64,000 bases of DNA from Methanosarcina vacuolata Z-761 (GTDB lineage Archaea > Halobacteriota > Methanosarcinia > Methanosarcinales > Methanosarcinaceae): assembly GCF_000969905.1 (NCBI RefSeq), contig NZ_CP009520.1:1736001-1800000 (forward strand), read 5' to 3'. Under the pieces are notes generated by a model that saw only the letters and a list, made by a program, of their open reading frames with translations, was not told the origin of the DNA and did not search any database. This document shows, one piece after another, positions 8,753 to 17,676 of the stretch (positions are counted from its first letter, which is position 1; the number at the start of each line of letters is the position of its first letter). Made by a program: the position numbers and the translations under genes.

Positions 8753-8809
8753 GTCTTTTCTCAGTAGAGATTGCAGTCTTTGAGAAATTTGGATGTATTT
8801 TTTGTTAAT

Positions 8810-9067
8810 TCAAGGTTTGAAATATTTTTCCTTTTCTCGCATTTTTAGTTCCCTTTGTTTCTTCAAGAGTTCTTTTAACGTTGGTGGAAATGGGCACATA
8901 TTCGCAAGTTTTTTGTTATCCATAATATATAAAGGCTTTTTTTCTATTTTTACTCTTGTGTTAGAGCTGCTGATTTTCTTTGATAGTCTTCTTTCCTTCT
9001 GAGTGAGGGCAATGTACCTCATATTCTGCAAAATATAGATGCCATAAATTACTGAAAAAAATACCAC
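8810..9067 (-). CDS. Possible small membrane-anchored protein
   Basis: The 85-residue frame begins with a hydrophobic segment (about 2-14) and continues as a strongly basic, charged chain ending KKQRELKMREKEKYFKP. No family is recognised. The start is GTG at 9067 and the ribosome binding site is weak. It lies between the MITE-like element and the duplicated promoter of the pentapeptide gene, so it may simply be part of the duplicated or inserted material. Confidence 0.3.
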   Translation of the reverse strand: MVFFSVIYGIYILQNMRYIALTQKERRLSKKISSSNTRVKIEKKPLYIMDNKKLANMCPFPPTLKELLKKQRELKMREKEKYFKP

Positions 9068-9160
9068 ACTGAAAGAACCGTGCAGGATAGCAACGTCATA
9101 GGATAAAACGTAGCTGTCATTCTTGCAGTTCTTATAGACCCATATTATAAATAGACACAG

Positions 9161-9245
9161 TTTTTTAAACTAAATCCTGAAGAGCAGAAGATATTTTCAT
9201 GGCATAGTAATGCTTATTTTAGTTCAAAGCCGATAATTGTATATG
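9161..9245. repeat. Second copy of the duplicated upstream region
   Basis: This copy directly precedes the pentapeptide-repeat gene and contains its first ATG (9243). It matches 8550-8636. The pair suggests a duplication of a promoter segment, or an old duplication of the gene start of which only the promoter survives. Confidence 0.85.
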
Positions 9246-10271
9246 GATATTCCAGAGCGAAAAGACCTTCGAGGAGCTAACCTTCAAGGAGCTGACCTTA
9301 TAGAGGCTAACCTTCAAGGAGCTAACCTTGAAGGGGCTAATCTTCAAGAGGCTAACCTTCGAGGAGCTAACCTTCAAGAAGCTAACCTTCGAGGAGCTGA
9401 TCTTTTTTACGCTGATCTTACAGAGGCTAACCTCGAAGGGGCTAACCTTCAAGAGGCTAACATTGAAAAGGCTACCCTTCAATTGGCTAACCTTCATCTG
9501 GCTAACTTTAAAGAGGCAAACCTTCAAGGAGCTAACCTTCAAGGGGCTGATTTTTATGGAGCTAACCTTGAAGGGGCTAATCTTCAGGGAGCTAACCTTT
9601 ATGGAGCTGATCTTCAAGAGGCTAAACTTGAAGGGGCTAACCTTGAGGGAGCTAAACTTGGAGGAGTTAAACTTGAAAGGGCTTACCTTATAGAGGCTAA
9701 CCTCGAAGGGGCTAACCTTGAAGGGGCTAAACTTGGAGGAGCTAAACTTGAAAAGGCTAAACTTGAAAGGGCCTACCTTATGGAGGCTAACCTTGAAGGG
9801 GCTAATCTTGAAGGAGCTAAACTTAGAGGAGCTAAACTTGAAAGGGCTTACCTTGTAGAGGCTAACCTTGAAGGGGCTTACCTTATAGAGGCTAACCTTG
9901 AAGGGGCTAATCTTCAAGGGACTAACCTTACATGGGCTTACCTTATAGGGGCTAACTTTAAAGAGGCTAAACTTGGAGGAGCTAACCTTGAAGGGGCTCA
10001 CCTTAAAGAGGCTAACCTTGAAAGGGCTGACCTTAAAGGAGCTTCCCTTGAAAGAGCTAACCTTAAAATGGCTAAACTTGAAGGGGCTAACCTTCAAGGA
10101 GCTAACCTTAAGATGGCTAATTTTGAAAGGGCTGACCTTAAAGGAGCTCAGCATTTATCACTTGACCAGCTTTCAAAAGTGAAAACACTTTATGATACAA
10201 AATTAGACGAAGAGTTCCACATACCATTAAAAAAGAAGTATCCTGCCCTTTTTGAAAAACCTGATGAATAA
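9243..10271 (+). CDS. Large pentapeptide-repeat protein
   Basis: About 55 tandem pentapeptides of the A(N/D/K)LxG/E type run from about residue 8 to 300, predicting a right-handed quadrilateral beta helix. The short C-terminal domain after the repeats (from HLSLDQLSKVKTLYD) resembles the capping helix seen in other pentapeptide proteins. Function cannot be assigned from sequence; some relatives mimic DNA and bind gyrase, most are unknown. I chose ATG 9243 over the in-frame TTG at 9237. The 15-bp codon periodicity keeps other frames open, including a 311-codon opposite frame that is an artefact. The 5' region is duplicated at 8550-8636. Confidence 0.9.
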   Translation: MDIPERKDLRGANLQGADLIEANLQGANLEGANLQEANLRGANLQEANLRGADLFYADLTEANLEGANLQEANIEKATLQLANLHLANFKEANLQGANLQGADFYGANLEGANLQGANLYGADLQEAKLEGANLEGAKLGGVKLERAYLIEANLEGANLEGAKLGGAKLEKAKLERAYLMEANLEGANLEGAKLRGAKLERAYLVEANLEGAYLIEANLEGANLQGTNLTWAYLIGANFKEAKLGGANLEGAHLKEANLERADLKGASLERANLKMAKLEGANLQGANLKMANFERADLKGAQHLSLDQLSKVKTLYDTKLDEEFHIPLKKKYPALFEKPDE

Positions 10272-10388
10272 CCGGATGATTGATGAAATAGAAAAGAAGT
10301 CAAACTTGAACTTATTCCCTAAATGAGCAGAGTTAAAGTTAAAATAGTTAGTAGTCTTTTTAGAAAAGTTGCAATAAGGAGGTATATT

Positions 10389-10784
10389 ATGAAATTAGAT
10401 TTCAAAGACCTTGCTCTCAGGTTCGTCTTCGGGGGAACTGCTGTTGCTGCCTGTTATATCATGCTGCAGATAATCCCTTCAAAATCTTTTGCTGGAGTTT
10501 TTGCAGCTTTTCCAGCTGTTATGGTAGCGGCCGTGATAATGGCAGGACATTTCGGAAGTTCTGAGCAAGCTTCTGACATTGCCCTTGGAGCTAGCGCAGG
10601 GATGATAGGCTGCACTATATGCGTGCTCACTGCTGCCTTCTGTATGGAGCACCTTAACAGTTGGAGCCTTTCAATTATCATTGCTCTGCTGGTTTGGTTT
10701 TTCAGCTCATATTTATCGACCAGGCTGATCCAGGGTTTCCTGGGAAAAATGAAGGAAAAAAGACAGCAAAAAATACGCTATTGA
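10389..10784 (+). CDS. DUF3147-like small membrane protein
   Basis: The 131-residue protein has four hydrophobic helices (about 10-27, 35-55, 62-85, 90-110) and a basic tail KMKEKRQQKIRY, consistent with an inner membrane protein with a cytoplasmic C-terminus. The pattern FRFVFGGTAVAACYI...FPAVMVAAVIM fits the DUF3147 family, whose function is unknown. The start at 10389 is chosen over an upstream ATG (10323) because AAGGAGG lies 7 nt before it. It stands 120 bases after the pentapeptide gene on the same strand. Confidence 0.65.
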   Translation: MKLDFKDLALRFVFGGTAVAACYIMLQIIPSKSFAGVFAAFPAVMVAAVIMAGHFGSSEQASDIALGASAGMIGCTICVLTAAFCMEHLNSWSLSIIIALLVWFFSSYLSTRLIQGFLGKMKEKRQQKIRY

Positions 10785-10941
10785 ACTTTAAGATTCCAGA
10801 AAAGCCCTGAACAAAGAAATTCTTCCGGGCTCATCTTTACCATCCTTTTGCGGACTTTCCTTAACTTTCCCGGGATTTGTACTACTTCAAAATATTTTGG
10901 AATCTTCACTCCTGTTTTTGTTATTTTATTTACCGGACTTA

Positions 10942-11100
10942 TTATTTTAATTTCATTGGTTCTCCACAGCATGTTACATTGCCGGTACAGCATGCATCGG
11001 TAGAGCAGGATACATCCCCGCACTCTTTTACTACCTGAAGTTCAAAACCACATGCTTCGCAACGAAGGACCTGACCCATTTTCAAATCTCCACAGTTCAT
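10942..11100 (-). CDS. Small Cys-rich desulforedoxin-like metal-binding protein
   Basis: A 52-residue protein with nine cysteines. The framing motifs GQVLRCEACGFELQVV (residues 9-24) and VTCCGEPMKLK (42-52) match the rubredoxin-like desulforedoxin fold, which binds one iron or zinc with CxxC and adjacent CC pairs. Between them is an extra segment CGDVSCSTDACC with four more cysteines, not seen in the minimal desulforedoxin domain. The start is supported by GAGGTGA 7 nt upstream. A role in oxygen or sulfur chemistry is likely but not shown. The gene is convergent with the DUF3147 gene. Confidence 0.7.
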   Translation of the reverse strand: MNCGDLKMGQVLRCEACGFELQVVKECGDVSCSTDACCTGNVTCCGEPMKLK

Positions 11101-11525
11101 TTTCGTGTCACCTCAATAGTCTTAATATGGAAAGTATGTAATTTAGGTTCAAACTGCTTTTGAAACAATGATTCTGAAAATTAGTCTATAAAATAGCCCT
11201 GAGCTCTCTGAAAAGCAGCAGCCTTGAAAGCAGGAACAATAGATAGCCCAGGTAGGAAAATCCGCTCAGACCCCTACAATATCATAAAAATGAGAAAGAA
11301 CATCCTTAATATATTTTCTCTTCAGTCATTTTTCTAGATTTTTCTAGATTTTTCTAGATTTTTCTAGATTTTTCTAGATTTTTCTAGATTTTTCTATGCT
11401 TCAGTTTCAGTTACATTTTTAAATATCTACTCTATCAGATGAATAAATTCTTATCATATTTGCCGCAAATATCTATAGCAATCTGGCAAAACCTATTTTC
11501 GAATCAAAAAACAGGAAATGTTTCT
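11101..11525. other. Intergenic region with a 10-bp tandem repeat
   Basis: No gene seen before the DUF89 start. From 11331 to 11396 a 10-bp unit TTTCTAGATT repeats six times plus a partial unit, giving a string of TCTAGA palindromes in a T-rich context about 130 bases upstream of the next gene. A TATA-like TTTTTAAATAT follows at about 11415. Confidence 0.75.
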
Positions 11526-12407
11526 ATGAAGATGAACCCACGCTGTACCTATTGCCTGCTTTCAAGAGTACATTTTCAGTCTAAACTTTCTACGGATGAT
11601 GAAGACCTCATAAGCAAGACCATCAAGGAATGCCTTGAAGTTGTGACCAAAAACTACAGTCCCGATGTGGTATCTGCTTCCGTAGCCACTAAAGTTCACA
11701 GAAAATGCTACGAGGTTCTGGGAGACAATGACCCTTATGCGGTAACAAAGAAACTTATCGACCAGGCTGCGCTGAAAGTCCTGCCTGTAGCAAAAGAAAA
11801 GATTTACGAAAATTCTCCAGAAAACGGGGAACTTTTCAGGCGAGCAGTGCTGGCATCCGTGGTTGCGAATTACTTTGATTTCGGAATTATGGGTTTTGAT
11901 GCCAGTGAAGACAAATTTGAGGCTGCTTTTCGGAAATACTTCGAACACGGGCTTGATGTGGATGACACTCCCAAAATGCTCGGGCTCATGCAGGACGTTG
12001 TTTACATTGCCGACAATTGCGGAGAAATTCTCTTTGATACGCTTGTTTTTGAGATCATCAAGAAACTCGGTGGAAAGATCACACTCGTAGTCCGGGGTGG
12101 ACCCATTCTAACAGACGTGACTTTAGAAGAGATCAAAGAGTTCGAAATTGATAATAAAGTCGATAGAGTCCTGACAACCGGTTCAAATGCCGTAGGTGTC
12201 CTGATTGAGGAATCTCCAGCCGAACTCCTTCAGGCAATGAAAGATGCGACTCTTATTATCAGCAAGGGCATGGCCAATTACGAAACTTTATCCGAGCACA
12301 ATTTTGGGCCAATTGCGTACATGCTTCTTACTAAATGTGAGTGTGTTGCCGAAGACCTGGGACTTGAAAAGGACTTATCCATTGCAAAACTGATGAACTA
12401 TCCCTGA
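11526..12407 (+). CDS. DUF89 family phosphatase-like protein
   Basis: The protein matches the archaeal DUF89 (ARMT1-like) family, metal-dependent phosphatases proposed to hydrolyse damaged sugar phosphates or nucleotides. Visible marks are the N-terminal Cys pair CTYC, the central VVYIADNCGEILFDTLVFE (metal-binding Asp/Asn), VRGGPILTDVT, and the late ISKGMANYETLSE. The start ATG 11526 (MKMNPRCTYC) is chosen over an upstream in-frame ATG at 11439 because the family begins at the Cys motif and an AGGAAA precedes it. Length 293 residues fits subfamily I. It is monocistronic. Confidence 0.8.
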   Translation: MKMNPRCTYCLLSRVHFQSKLSTDDEDLISKTIKECLEVVTKNYSPDVVSASVATKVHRKCYEVLGDNDPYAVTKKLIDQAALKVLPVAKEKIYENSPENGELFRRAVLASVVANYFDFGIMGFDASEDKFEAAFRKYFEHGLDVDDTPKMLGLMQDVVYIADNCGEILFDTLVFEIIKKLGGKITLVVRGGPILTDVTLEEIKEFEIDNKVDRVLTTGSNAVGVLIEESPAELLQAMKDATLIISKGMANYETLSEHNFGPIAYMLLTKCECVAEDLGLEKDLSIAKLMNYP

Positions 12408-12610
12408 GTTTTCCTCTGAGAAGTTTTCGGAAACTTCTTATCTATCAGGCTCACTAATAGCTATAGCTATGGATGGCCTAAAAACAATTTAATGCATGCA
12501 GTAGCGCATGTAGTAAAGTGCTAATACCACGGCATAGAATATATTATTATACTGAATTTATACAAACAAAATTGAAAAATATAAAATGAATTATAAGGAG
12601 AAAGAAAAAA

Positions 12611-12799
12611 ATGTGTGAACTTAATGTGTTCTTGCTTCGTGGAGATGAGCGTGAGAGAATTATGGATTCCGTAGCAAGGATCTTTGTTGAAGGCAACTCA
12701 ATCCAGCTTACTGGAATTTTAGGAGATCAAATGACTGTTGAAGGCTCAATTAGGGAAGTTAACTTCTCACGGGGAGAAGCCCTTATCCTTGCAAATTAA
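12611..12799 (+). CDS. CooT family small nickel-binding-type protein
   Basis: The 62-residue protein starts MCELNVFLL and ends SRGEALILAN, matching the small CooT/COG1532 family: Met-Cys at the N-terminus, then two beta strands and a DSVARIFVEGNSIQLTG core. In Rhodospirillum rubrum CooT binds nickel through its second-residue cysteine as part of CO dehydrogenase maturation. Methanosarcina needs nickel for CODH/ACS, hydrogenases and F430, so a nickel role is plausible here. The ribosome binding site AAGGAGA is 8 nt upstream. Confidence 0.8.
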   Translation: MCELNVFLLRGDERERIMDSVARIFVEGNSIQLTGILGDQMTVEGSIREVNFSRGEALILAN

Positions 12800-13686
12800 A
12801 CTTTTTATTTTTTCGTTTTACCTCTTTTTTAGATCTGACGTTTTTTTCCCTTTTTTATCTCCTTATTCCCCTGTTTATCTCCTTTTTCCTATCTGTATTC
12901 TACATTTCAACCCCCTTTTAATTTTTCCACCGAATTTGTGTCAATACCGGTTTACTTTTCCCGATTTTGGCCCGAACTTGTTGAGTTTCTTCATCAGTGT
13001 GTTATTCACGGCATAGAGGAGTTTGCAAAAGATCCTGGAAGAAAACTGAGTAAAAAACTCGAAAACTTCCAGGATGTTCTAAAATGGCTAGATATACGCA
13101 GTTACGTTGGAGTGCAATATTTGCAGAGAATGCATCAGATTTATTGACAGTAATTCTGCATATATGTGGAATTCAAAGAATTGTTGAAACGATAATGAGT
13201 GTATGAAAGTCAAGCATTAGATCCGCATGTAAACAGGGAAAGATTTAGAGATGAATGGTTTGAATAAAAAATGAAAGAACAGGGTTCAAAAAGAATAACA
13301 GGAGACGGAAATGAATTTTTACCGATGACCAATGAATAAGGTTTAAATGAATGAGTAAACGGAAAGATACAATTCGAAATAATAAAAAGAGGTTTTGGAG
13401 AAAACGATATCGAGAAAAACAGTGAAATTTATCAGACATCTGCAGAAAGTGGATTGTACCTGAATTTCAGAGAAAATACCTATTAGAGTTTAAAGTTAAT
13501 TATACCTAATATCAATTGTAGAAATAGTTTGAGTTTTGAAACAGTCTACCAAAACCAATTTTATTCCGAAATTGAAAAGAAATTCAGAACACTCTTTACG
13601 ATAAGAGACTCGATTGGTTATTTATAACATAGAATTGAGAAAAGTAATTTTAGTTTTGGGATAAGCTCAAAGATAAGTATGTCAGT
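12800..13686. other. Gene-poor region with fragments and an IS-end relic
   Basis: No intact gene recognised. A 69-codon frame (12938-13147) contains a helical, charged stretch (EEFAKDPGRKLSKKLENF) that may be the tail of a lost gene. At 13653-13668 GTTTTGGGATAAGCTC matches the right inverted repeat of the IS5-type element at 3143-3159 in 15 of 16 positions, so an IS5-type copy probably once ended here and has eroded. Confidence 0.5.
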
Positions 13687-14097
13687 TTATTTTTTGCCTT
13701 TTTCATTCCATTCCATTAAAGCTTTTTCAATAGATATCAAAGTAAACATAGTAGTATTGAATATCTCATCTGGGTGTTGAGGCATCCATCTGATTTCATC
13801 AAGAACATCTTTTGGGAGCCTAACAATATCATTCATTTCTTCTCCTATCTTCATGAAATATTCAGTATATTGTGAACCGTACCTACTGTTTGCACTCGCA
13901 GTGATAGAAATATATTGAGTAAATGACCCGTCATTCATTATATCTCTCGAATATCTGTACTGAATTTCTTCAATACAATCCGAATAATCATTATGCAGTC
14001 TTCTGACTGTATCTGGAATTGATTCACCGTCTTTTTGCAAAGCTTTCAGGTCTGAAAATACACTTTTTGAGAGTCGAATAGTTTTGTACTGTTTCAC
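13687..14097 (-). CDS. Ribbon-helix-helix type antitoxin-like protein
   Basis: The N-terminal 40 residues, MKQYKTIRLSKSVFSDLKALQKDGESIPDTVRRL in outline, fit a MetJ/Arc ribbon-helix-helix DNA-binding domain as found in archaeal VapB-like antitoxins. The remaining 95 residues are not recognised and are longer than usual for an antitoxin. No toxin gene is adjacent on either side, so a toxin-antitoxin role is not shown. The start is GTG at 14097 with no visible ribosome binding site. It is next to a dispersed repeat copy. Confidence 0.55.
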   Translation of the reverse strand: MKQYKTIRLSKSVFSDLKALQKDGESIPDTVRRLHNDYSDCIEEIQYRYSRDIMNDGSFTQYISITASANSRYGSQYTEYFMKIGEEMNDIVRLPKDVLDEIRWMPQHPDEIFNTTMFTLISIEKALMEWNEKGKK

Positions 14098-14133
14098 GCT
14101 ACTACATATGTAGTTAAAGTATATAAATAAATT

Positions 14134-14324
14134 ACATTGGTCATCGGCTAATGAATTTTCTTGCCAGAAAGTATCGATTTTGCATTAGAAACCAGCTTTC
14201 AATTTTGGTCTGTTTACATGAAATCGACACTCTTTTCCAGCCCATAACTTAATAAAATATTTAGCAAGAATTGTGGAAATGGACGCAGTTTGTCACGATT
14301 TCTTACTTAACAGAAATAAACGAC
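14134..14324. repeat. About 190-bp dispersed repeat, copy 2
   Basis: It matches 7438-7625 from ACATTGGTCATCGG through AGTATCGATTTTGCATTAGA and TTAATAAAATATTTAGC to the end, same orientation, with moderate divergence. Confidence 0.75.
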
Positions 14325-14527
14325 TCTGGTCCAAAATCTAGTGATTTTTGTATTTTTCGATTGAAATCATGAACTTGCAGGAAGAATTCGTTCTTCAATC
14401 AAACTCAATATTTGATATCGAAAGACTTCCATCGAGAGGACGTATTTAATGGATTATAACCAATTATAAAATCTAGTGATTTTCAATTTCACGTTTATCA
14501 CTGGATTTTGGTACTGAGTCAAATAAA

Positions 14528-14642
14528 CAGTAATAAGATAATAAAATGTGCAGTAATAAGATAATAAAATATGTAGTAATAAGATACTAAAATATGCAGT
14601 AATAAGATAATAAAATGTGCAGTAATAAGATAATAAAATGTG
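14528..14642. repeat. 23-bp tandem repeat, five units
   Basis: Five contiguous 23-bp units of CAGTAATAAGATAATAAAAT plus TGTG/ATG-type ends at 14528, 14551, 14574, 14597 and 14620. Units three and four differ by single bases. A short duplication TTTATGGTTGATAAT follows and spans the start of the next frame. Confidence 0.95.
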
Positions 14643-14663
14643 CAGTTTTATGGTTGATAATTT

Positions 14664-14939
14664 ATGGTTGATAATAACCCTGATAGTCCACACAATAATC
14701 CCGAAAAAAGAAAAAATCCTTTTAAGAAAATGTTAGATAACATGAAAAATCTTATAAAAAAAGATGATGAAGATAATAAGCCGTCTTCTTTTGAAGCATC
14801 TAAAACCGAAAAAAGTAAAGGCTCAAATACTCCGAAACTTGAAGCATCTGAAACAAAAAAAGATAAGAGGTCAACGCGTGAAAGAAAAGCTAATAGTAAG
14901 GAGCAGAAGCTTCCAAAGAAGTTTAAAAAAGGTTGGTAA
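14664..14939 (+). CDS. Hypothetical highly charged protein
   Basis: The 91-residue frame is hydrophilic, rich in Lys, Glu, Asp, Ser and Asn, with no hydrophobic segment, so it is probably disordered. It has an early PHNNPEKRKNPFKKMLDN segment that might form a helix and a basic end KLPKKFKKGW. No family is recognised and no ribosome binding site is evident. The amino acid composition looks biological rather than random for an AT-rich region. Confidence 0.4.
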   Translation: MVDNNPDSPHNNPEKRKNPFKKMLDNMKNLIKKDDEDNKPSSFEASKTEKSKGSNTPKLEASETKKDKRSTRERKANSKEQKLPKKFKKGW

Positions 14940-15309
14940 TAGACACTATAAACCTGATTGAATATGAAACCGTAATTTGTAGAAATAGTTTGATAATTGT
15001 GATCAAAGGCAGTGTGCCATTTATTCTGTAAAATCACAAATCTCAAGAAGTTGCCGGGTCGAAAAGTCTATATCAGAAGATCAATTTTTTCTATTGTACG
15101 CAAAAAATTGACTTCAAATTTACAGCAAATTAGAGACACTGACTCAAATTTTCATTCATTACGAAAAACATCTACTGATTAGTGACAATTAGTAACGGGT
15201 CTGAAGAAGCAGAAATTCGTGAAGGAAAAACTAAAACAGAGCTAAAAAAGCTACAGATAAAAGAAATAAATGATTAAAGGAGAAGCAAGAAACAAAAACT
15301 GTTTCCTGT
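14940..15309. other. Intergenic region without a gene
   Basis: Nothing supportable was seen apart from AT-rich sequence between convergent genes. Confidence 0.5.
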
Positions 15310-15810
15310 TTACTTCAGTAGCTTAATCATTTCTCTTCCAAAAGCATGAAGATCATCAGGGCTTCTTGAGGATACAAAATTCCCGTCAATTACAACTTCT
15401 TTATCTTCGTAAAGTGCGCCTGCGGCTATGATATCATCTCTTATCCCTGGCCAGCAGGTTGCTTTCCTGCCTTTTATGACGCCTGCAGAGACGAGAACCT
15501 GTGGGCCATGGCAAATTGCAGCAACCGGCTTGTTTTCTTTGAAAAAGTGTCTTGTAATCTCAAGTGCATTCTCGTCAAGCCTCATTTTTTCGGGGCCTTT
15601 TCCTCCGGATATTACAAGAATACCATAATCTGCAGGGTTTATGTCTTTAAAAGCAATGTCTACATTGACCTCATACCCATGCTTTCCTTTTATTGGACCC
15701 TTCTTCATTGAAGCTACATGTGTTGTAATCCTCTCTTCTTTCAAGCGGTGGTAAGGGTAGAAAAGTTCAAGATCTTCAAAACCATCGGCTCCGAATATGA
15801 GTGCCTTCAT
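15310..15810 (-). CDS. DJ-1/PfpI family protein
   Basis: The 166-residue protein is a class I glutamine amidotransferase-like DJ-1/PfpI member. The nucleophile elbow AAICHGPQVL places Cys100 next to His101, and Glu12 (GFEDLEL) is the acid that normally contacts the nucleophile; LVISGGKGPEKMR forms the usual loop. Relatives are described as intracellular proteases, glyoxalases or deglycases, and the exact reaction here is unknown. Length equals typical PfpI. It is monocistronic, with a tandem repeat array upstream of its promoter region. Confidence 0.85.
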   Translation of the reverse strand: MKALIFGADGFEDLELFYPYHRLKEERITTHVASMKKGPIKGKHGYEVNVDIAFKDINPADYGILVISGGKGPEKMRLDENALEITRHFFKENKPVAAICHGPQVLVSAGVIKGRKATCWPGIRDDIIAAGALYEDKEVVIDGNFVSSRSPDDLHAFGREMIKLLK

Positions 15811-16161
15811 GTGAAACTCCCCCCGGGTTTTAGCTTTACGGCTTTAGCCTTGCGTTTAAATTTTCCAGACTTAATTTTCCAGACTTAATTTTCCAGACTT
15901 AATTTTCCAGACTTAATTTTCCAGACTTAATTTTCCAGACATTTCAAAATTGATTTTACGGGTACAATTTTGAGTACCTAATTTCACAAATTTGAGTACT
16001 TAATTTCACAAATAATACTTCATTCACAAATGAATGATTATTTCTGCAGCACATATACCTTGTCTGATTTCGAAAATACAATAGGTAACAATGGTTAGGT
16101 CATGAAATAAGTAACAGCAGCTCGATCATTGAACAGGTAACAGCATTCATGCCTGAAAGGC
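15811..16161. other. Intergenic region with 15-bp tandem repeat
   Basis: From 15857 to 15940 the 15-bp unit TTAATTTTCCAGACT recurs about six times, followed by two near-copies of GAGTACCTAATTTCACAAAT at about 15972-16011. No gene seen. Confidence 0.8.
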
Positions 16162-17346
16162 TTAAATTGCTTCAAGGGCCTGTTTGAGGTCTTCAATTAT
16201 GTCTTCGTAATCTTCAATCCCTACCGAGAGCCTGACAAGCCCGTCAGTTATGCCCACACTCTTTCTTACTTCATGAGGGACACATGCATGAGTCATAGAT
16301 GCAGGGTGCTGGATAAGAGTATCCGTAGCTCCGAGGCTCACAGCAAGAGAACAGAGCTTTACATTGTCCATGAGCTTCCTCCCGGCTTCAATTCCGCCTT
16401 TTACCTCAAAAGAGAGCATCCCGCTGAATCCGCTCATTTGCTTGCGTGCAAGTTCATGCTGAGGATGACCTGGAAGCCCTGGATACCTGACCCACTCTAC
16501 CTCAGGTCGTGATTCAAGAAATTCCGCAACCTTCATTGCGTTTTCAGCGTGCCTTTCCATCCTGATATGCAGGGTTTTAAGTCCTCTTATGCAGAGCCAG
16601 GCTTCATGCGGCCCCATAATGCCTCCTGTATACCCAACAACCTCAGACATTCTATTAATAAAATCCTTATTTCCTGCAACGATTCCGCCAAGCAAATCTG
16701 CATGACCGCCTATATATTTTGTACAGCTACTCATAGAAAGGTCTGCACCAAGCTCAAGAGGCCTCTGGAAATAAGGTGTTGCAAAAGTGTTGTCCACAAC
16801 GCAGAGGGCCCCGTTTTCCCTGGCTATCCTGGCTATTTCAGGAATATCGCATACAGTAAGCGTAGGATTTGCAGGACTCTCAAGAAAGACCATTTTTGTC
16901 TCGGGCTTAAAGGCTCTCCTTACATTTTCGGTTTTAGAGGTATCGATGAAACTGACCTCTATTCCAAGTCCTGGCAAAACCTGAGAAAAGAGGCTGTATG
17001 TGCATCCGTATACTACATCCGTTGAAATAAGGTGGTCTCCTTGCTTCAGGGCAGTTAACGCAATTGCGGTGATCGCTGCCATTCCCGAGGCAAAGGTCTG
17101 CCCTGCTTCCCCACCTTCAAGCGCAGCAAATTTTTCAGTGAGAACAGCATGTGTGGGAGTGTTTGGAGGAATTCTGGCATATACATACCCGGATTCATCT
17201 CCTGCAAACCTTGCTGCTCCCTGCCTGGCATTCTCAAAAATGAAAGTCGAAGTCTGGAATATCGGAGTTGTATGCGCCCCAAAAACCGGATCCGGCTTTT
17301 CTGCGGCATGTACACATTTTGTTGCAAACTTCACTTCTCTTTCCAT
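16162..17346 (-). CDS. Methionine gamma-lyase-like Cys/Met metabolism PLP enzyme
   Basis: A 394-residue fold-type I PLP enzyme of the trans-sulfuration family. PLP lysine K210 is in SSCTKYIGGHAD, with Tyr54/Arg58-type contacts in SGYVYARIPPNTPT. Residues 112-117, VYGCTY, put Cys115 exactly where methionine gamma-lyase has its conserved active-site Cys (Cys116 in the Pseudomonas enzyme), which argues for methionine to methanethiol, ammonia and 2-oxobutyrate rather than cystathionine chemistry. Cystathionine gamma-lyase or synthase remains possible. Methanethiol is a methanogenic and sulfur intermediate in Methanosarcina. It stands alone; metY-metX is 5 kb away. Confidence 0.75.
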   Translation of the reverse strand: MEREVKFATKCVHAAEKPDPVFGAHTTPIFQTSTFIFENARQGAARFAGDESGYVYARIPPNTPTHAVLTEKFAALEGGEAGQTFASGMAAITAIALTALKQGDHLISTDVVYGCTYSLFSQVLPGLGIEVSFIDTSKTENVRRAFKPETKMVFLESPANPTLTVCDIPEIARIARENGALCVVDNTFATPYFQRPLELGADLSMSSCTKYIGGHADLLGGIVAGNKDFINRMSEVVGYTGGIMGPHEAWLCIRGLKTLHIRMERHAENAMKVAEFLESRPEVEWVRYPGLPGHPQHELARKQMSGFSGMLSFEVKGGIEAGRKLMDNVKLCSLAVSLGATDTLIQHPASMTHACVPHEVRKSVGITDGLVRLSVGIEDYEDIIEDLKQALEAI

Positions 17347-17676
17347 CTCCCCAAATCCCTATCAAAATTAGTCTCCGGAATATGTATTGCTTTTCCGGTA
17401 ATTATTTGTTTGGCGTGAAGCCCAAAAAAGCCTTCTCTTAAAACGCCTTCTCTCAAAACACTTTCTTTCAAAATACCTTCTCTCAAAACACCTTCTCTCA
17501 AAAAATCTTCTCTATTTTCTGAAAGCTAACAAAGAAAACCTGATCTTGTCTCCAGGAGTTATACACGTGTGTCAGAAATTTTAAAAATAAAACCGCTATA
17601 TATCTGGAGCAAAAGCTGTGATTAAATAAACAATATTTGCTTTAGAAGCATTTAAAACGCTACAGGAAGACCTTCT
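17347..17676. other. Divergent intergenic region with short repeats
   Basis: No gene. From about 17430 to 17515 imperfect 17-bp repeats of the type CCTTCTCTCAAAACACC occur about five times. A TATA-like CTATATATC near 17597-17605 could serve pncB. Confidence 0.6.

Larger units (their letters stand above)
14098..14663. other. Intergenic repeats upstream of a small charged protein
   Basis: No gene recognised. It contains the second copy of the 190-bp dispersed repeat (14134-14324) and a five-unit 23-bp tandem array (14528-14642). Confidence 0.6.

Noticed and set aside
9219-10154. 311-codon frame opposite the pentapeptide gene
   Set aside because: It mirrors the 15-bp periodicity of the pentapeptide repeats; its repetitive S-x-F-K-V product is an artefact of the opposite strand.
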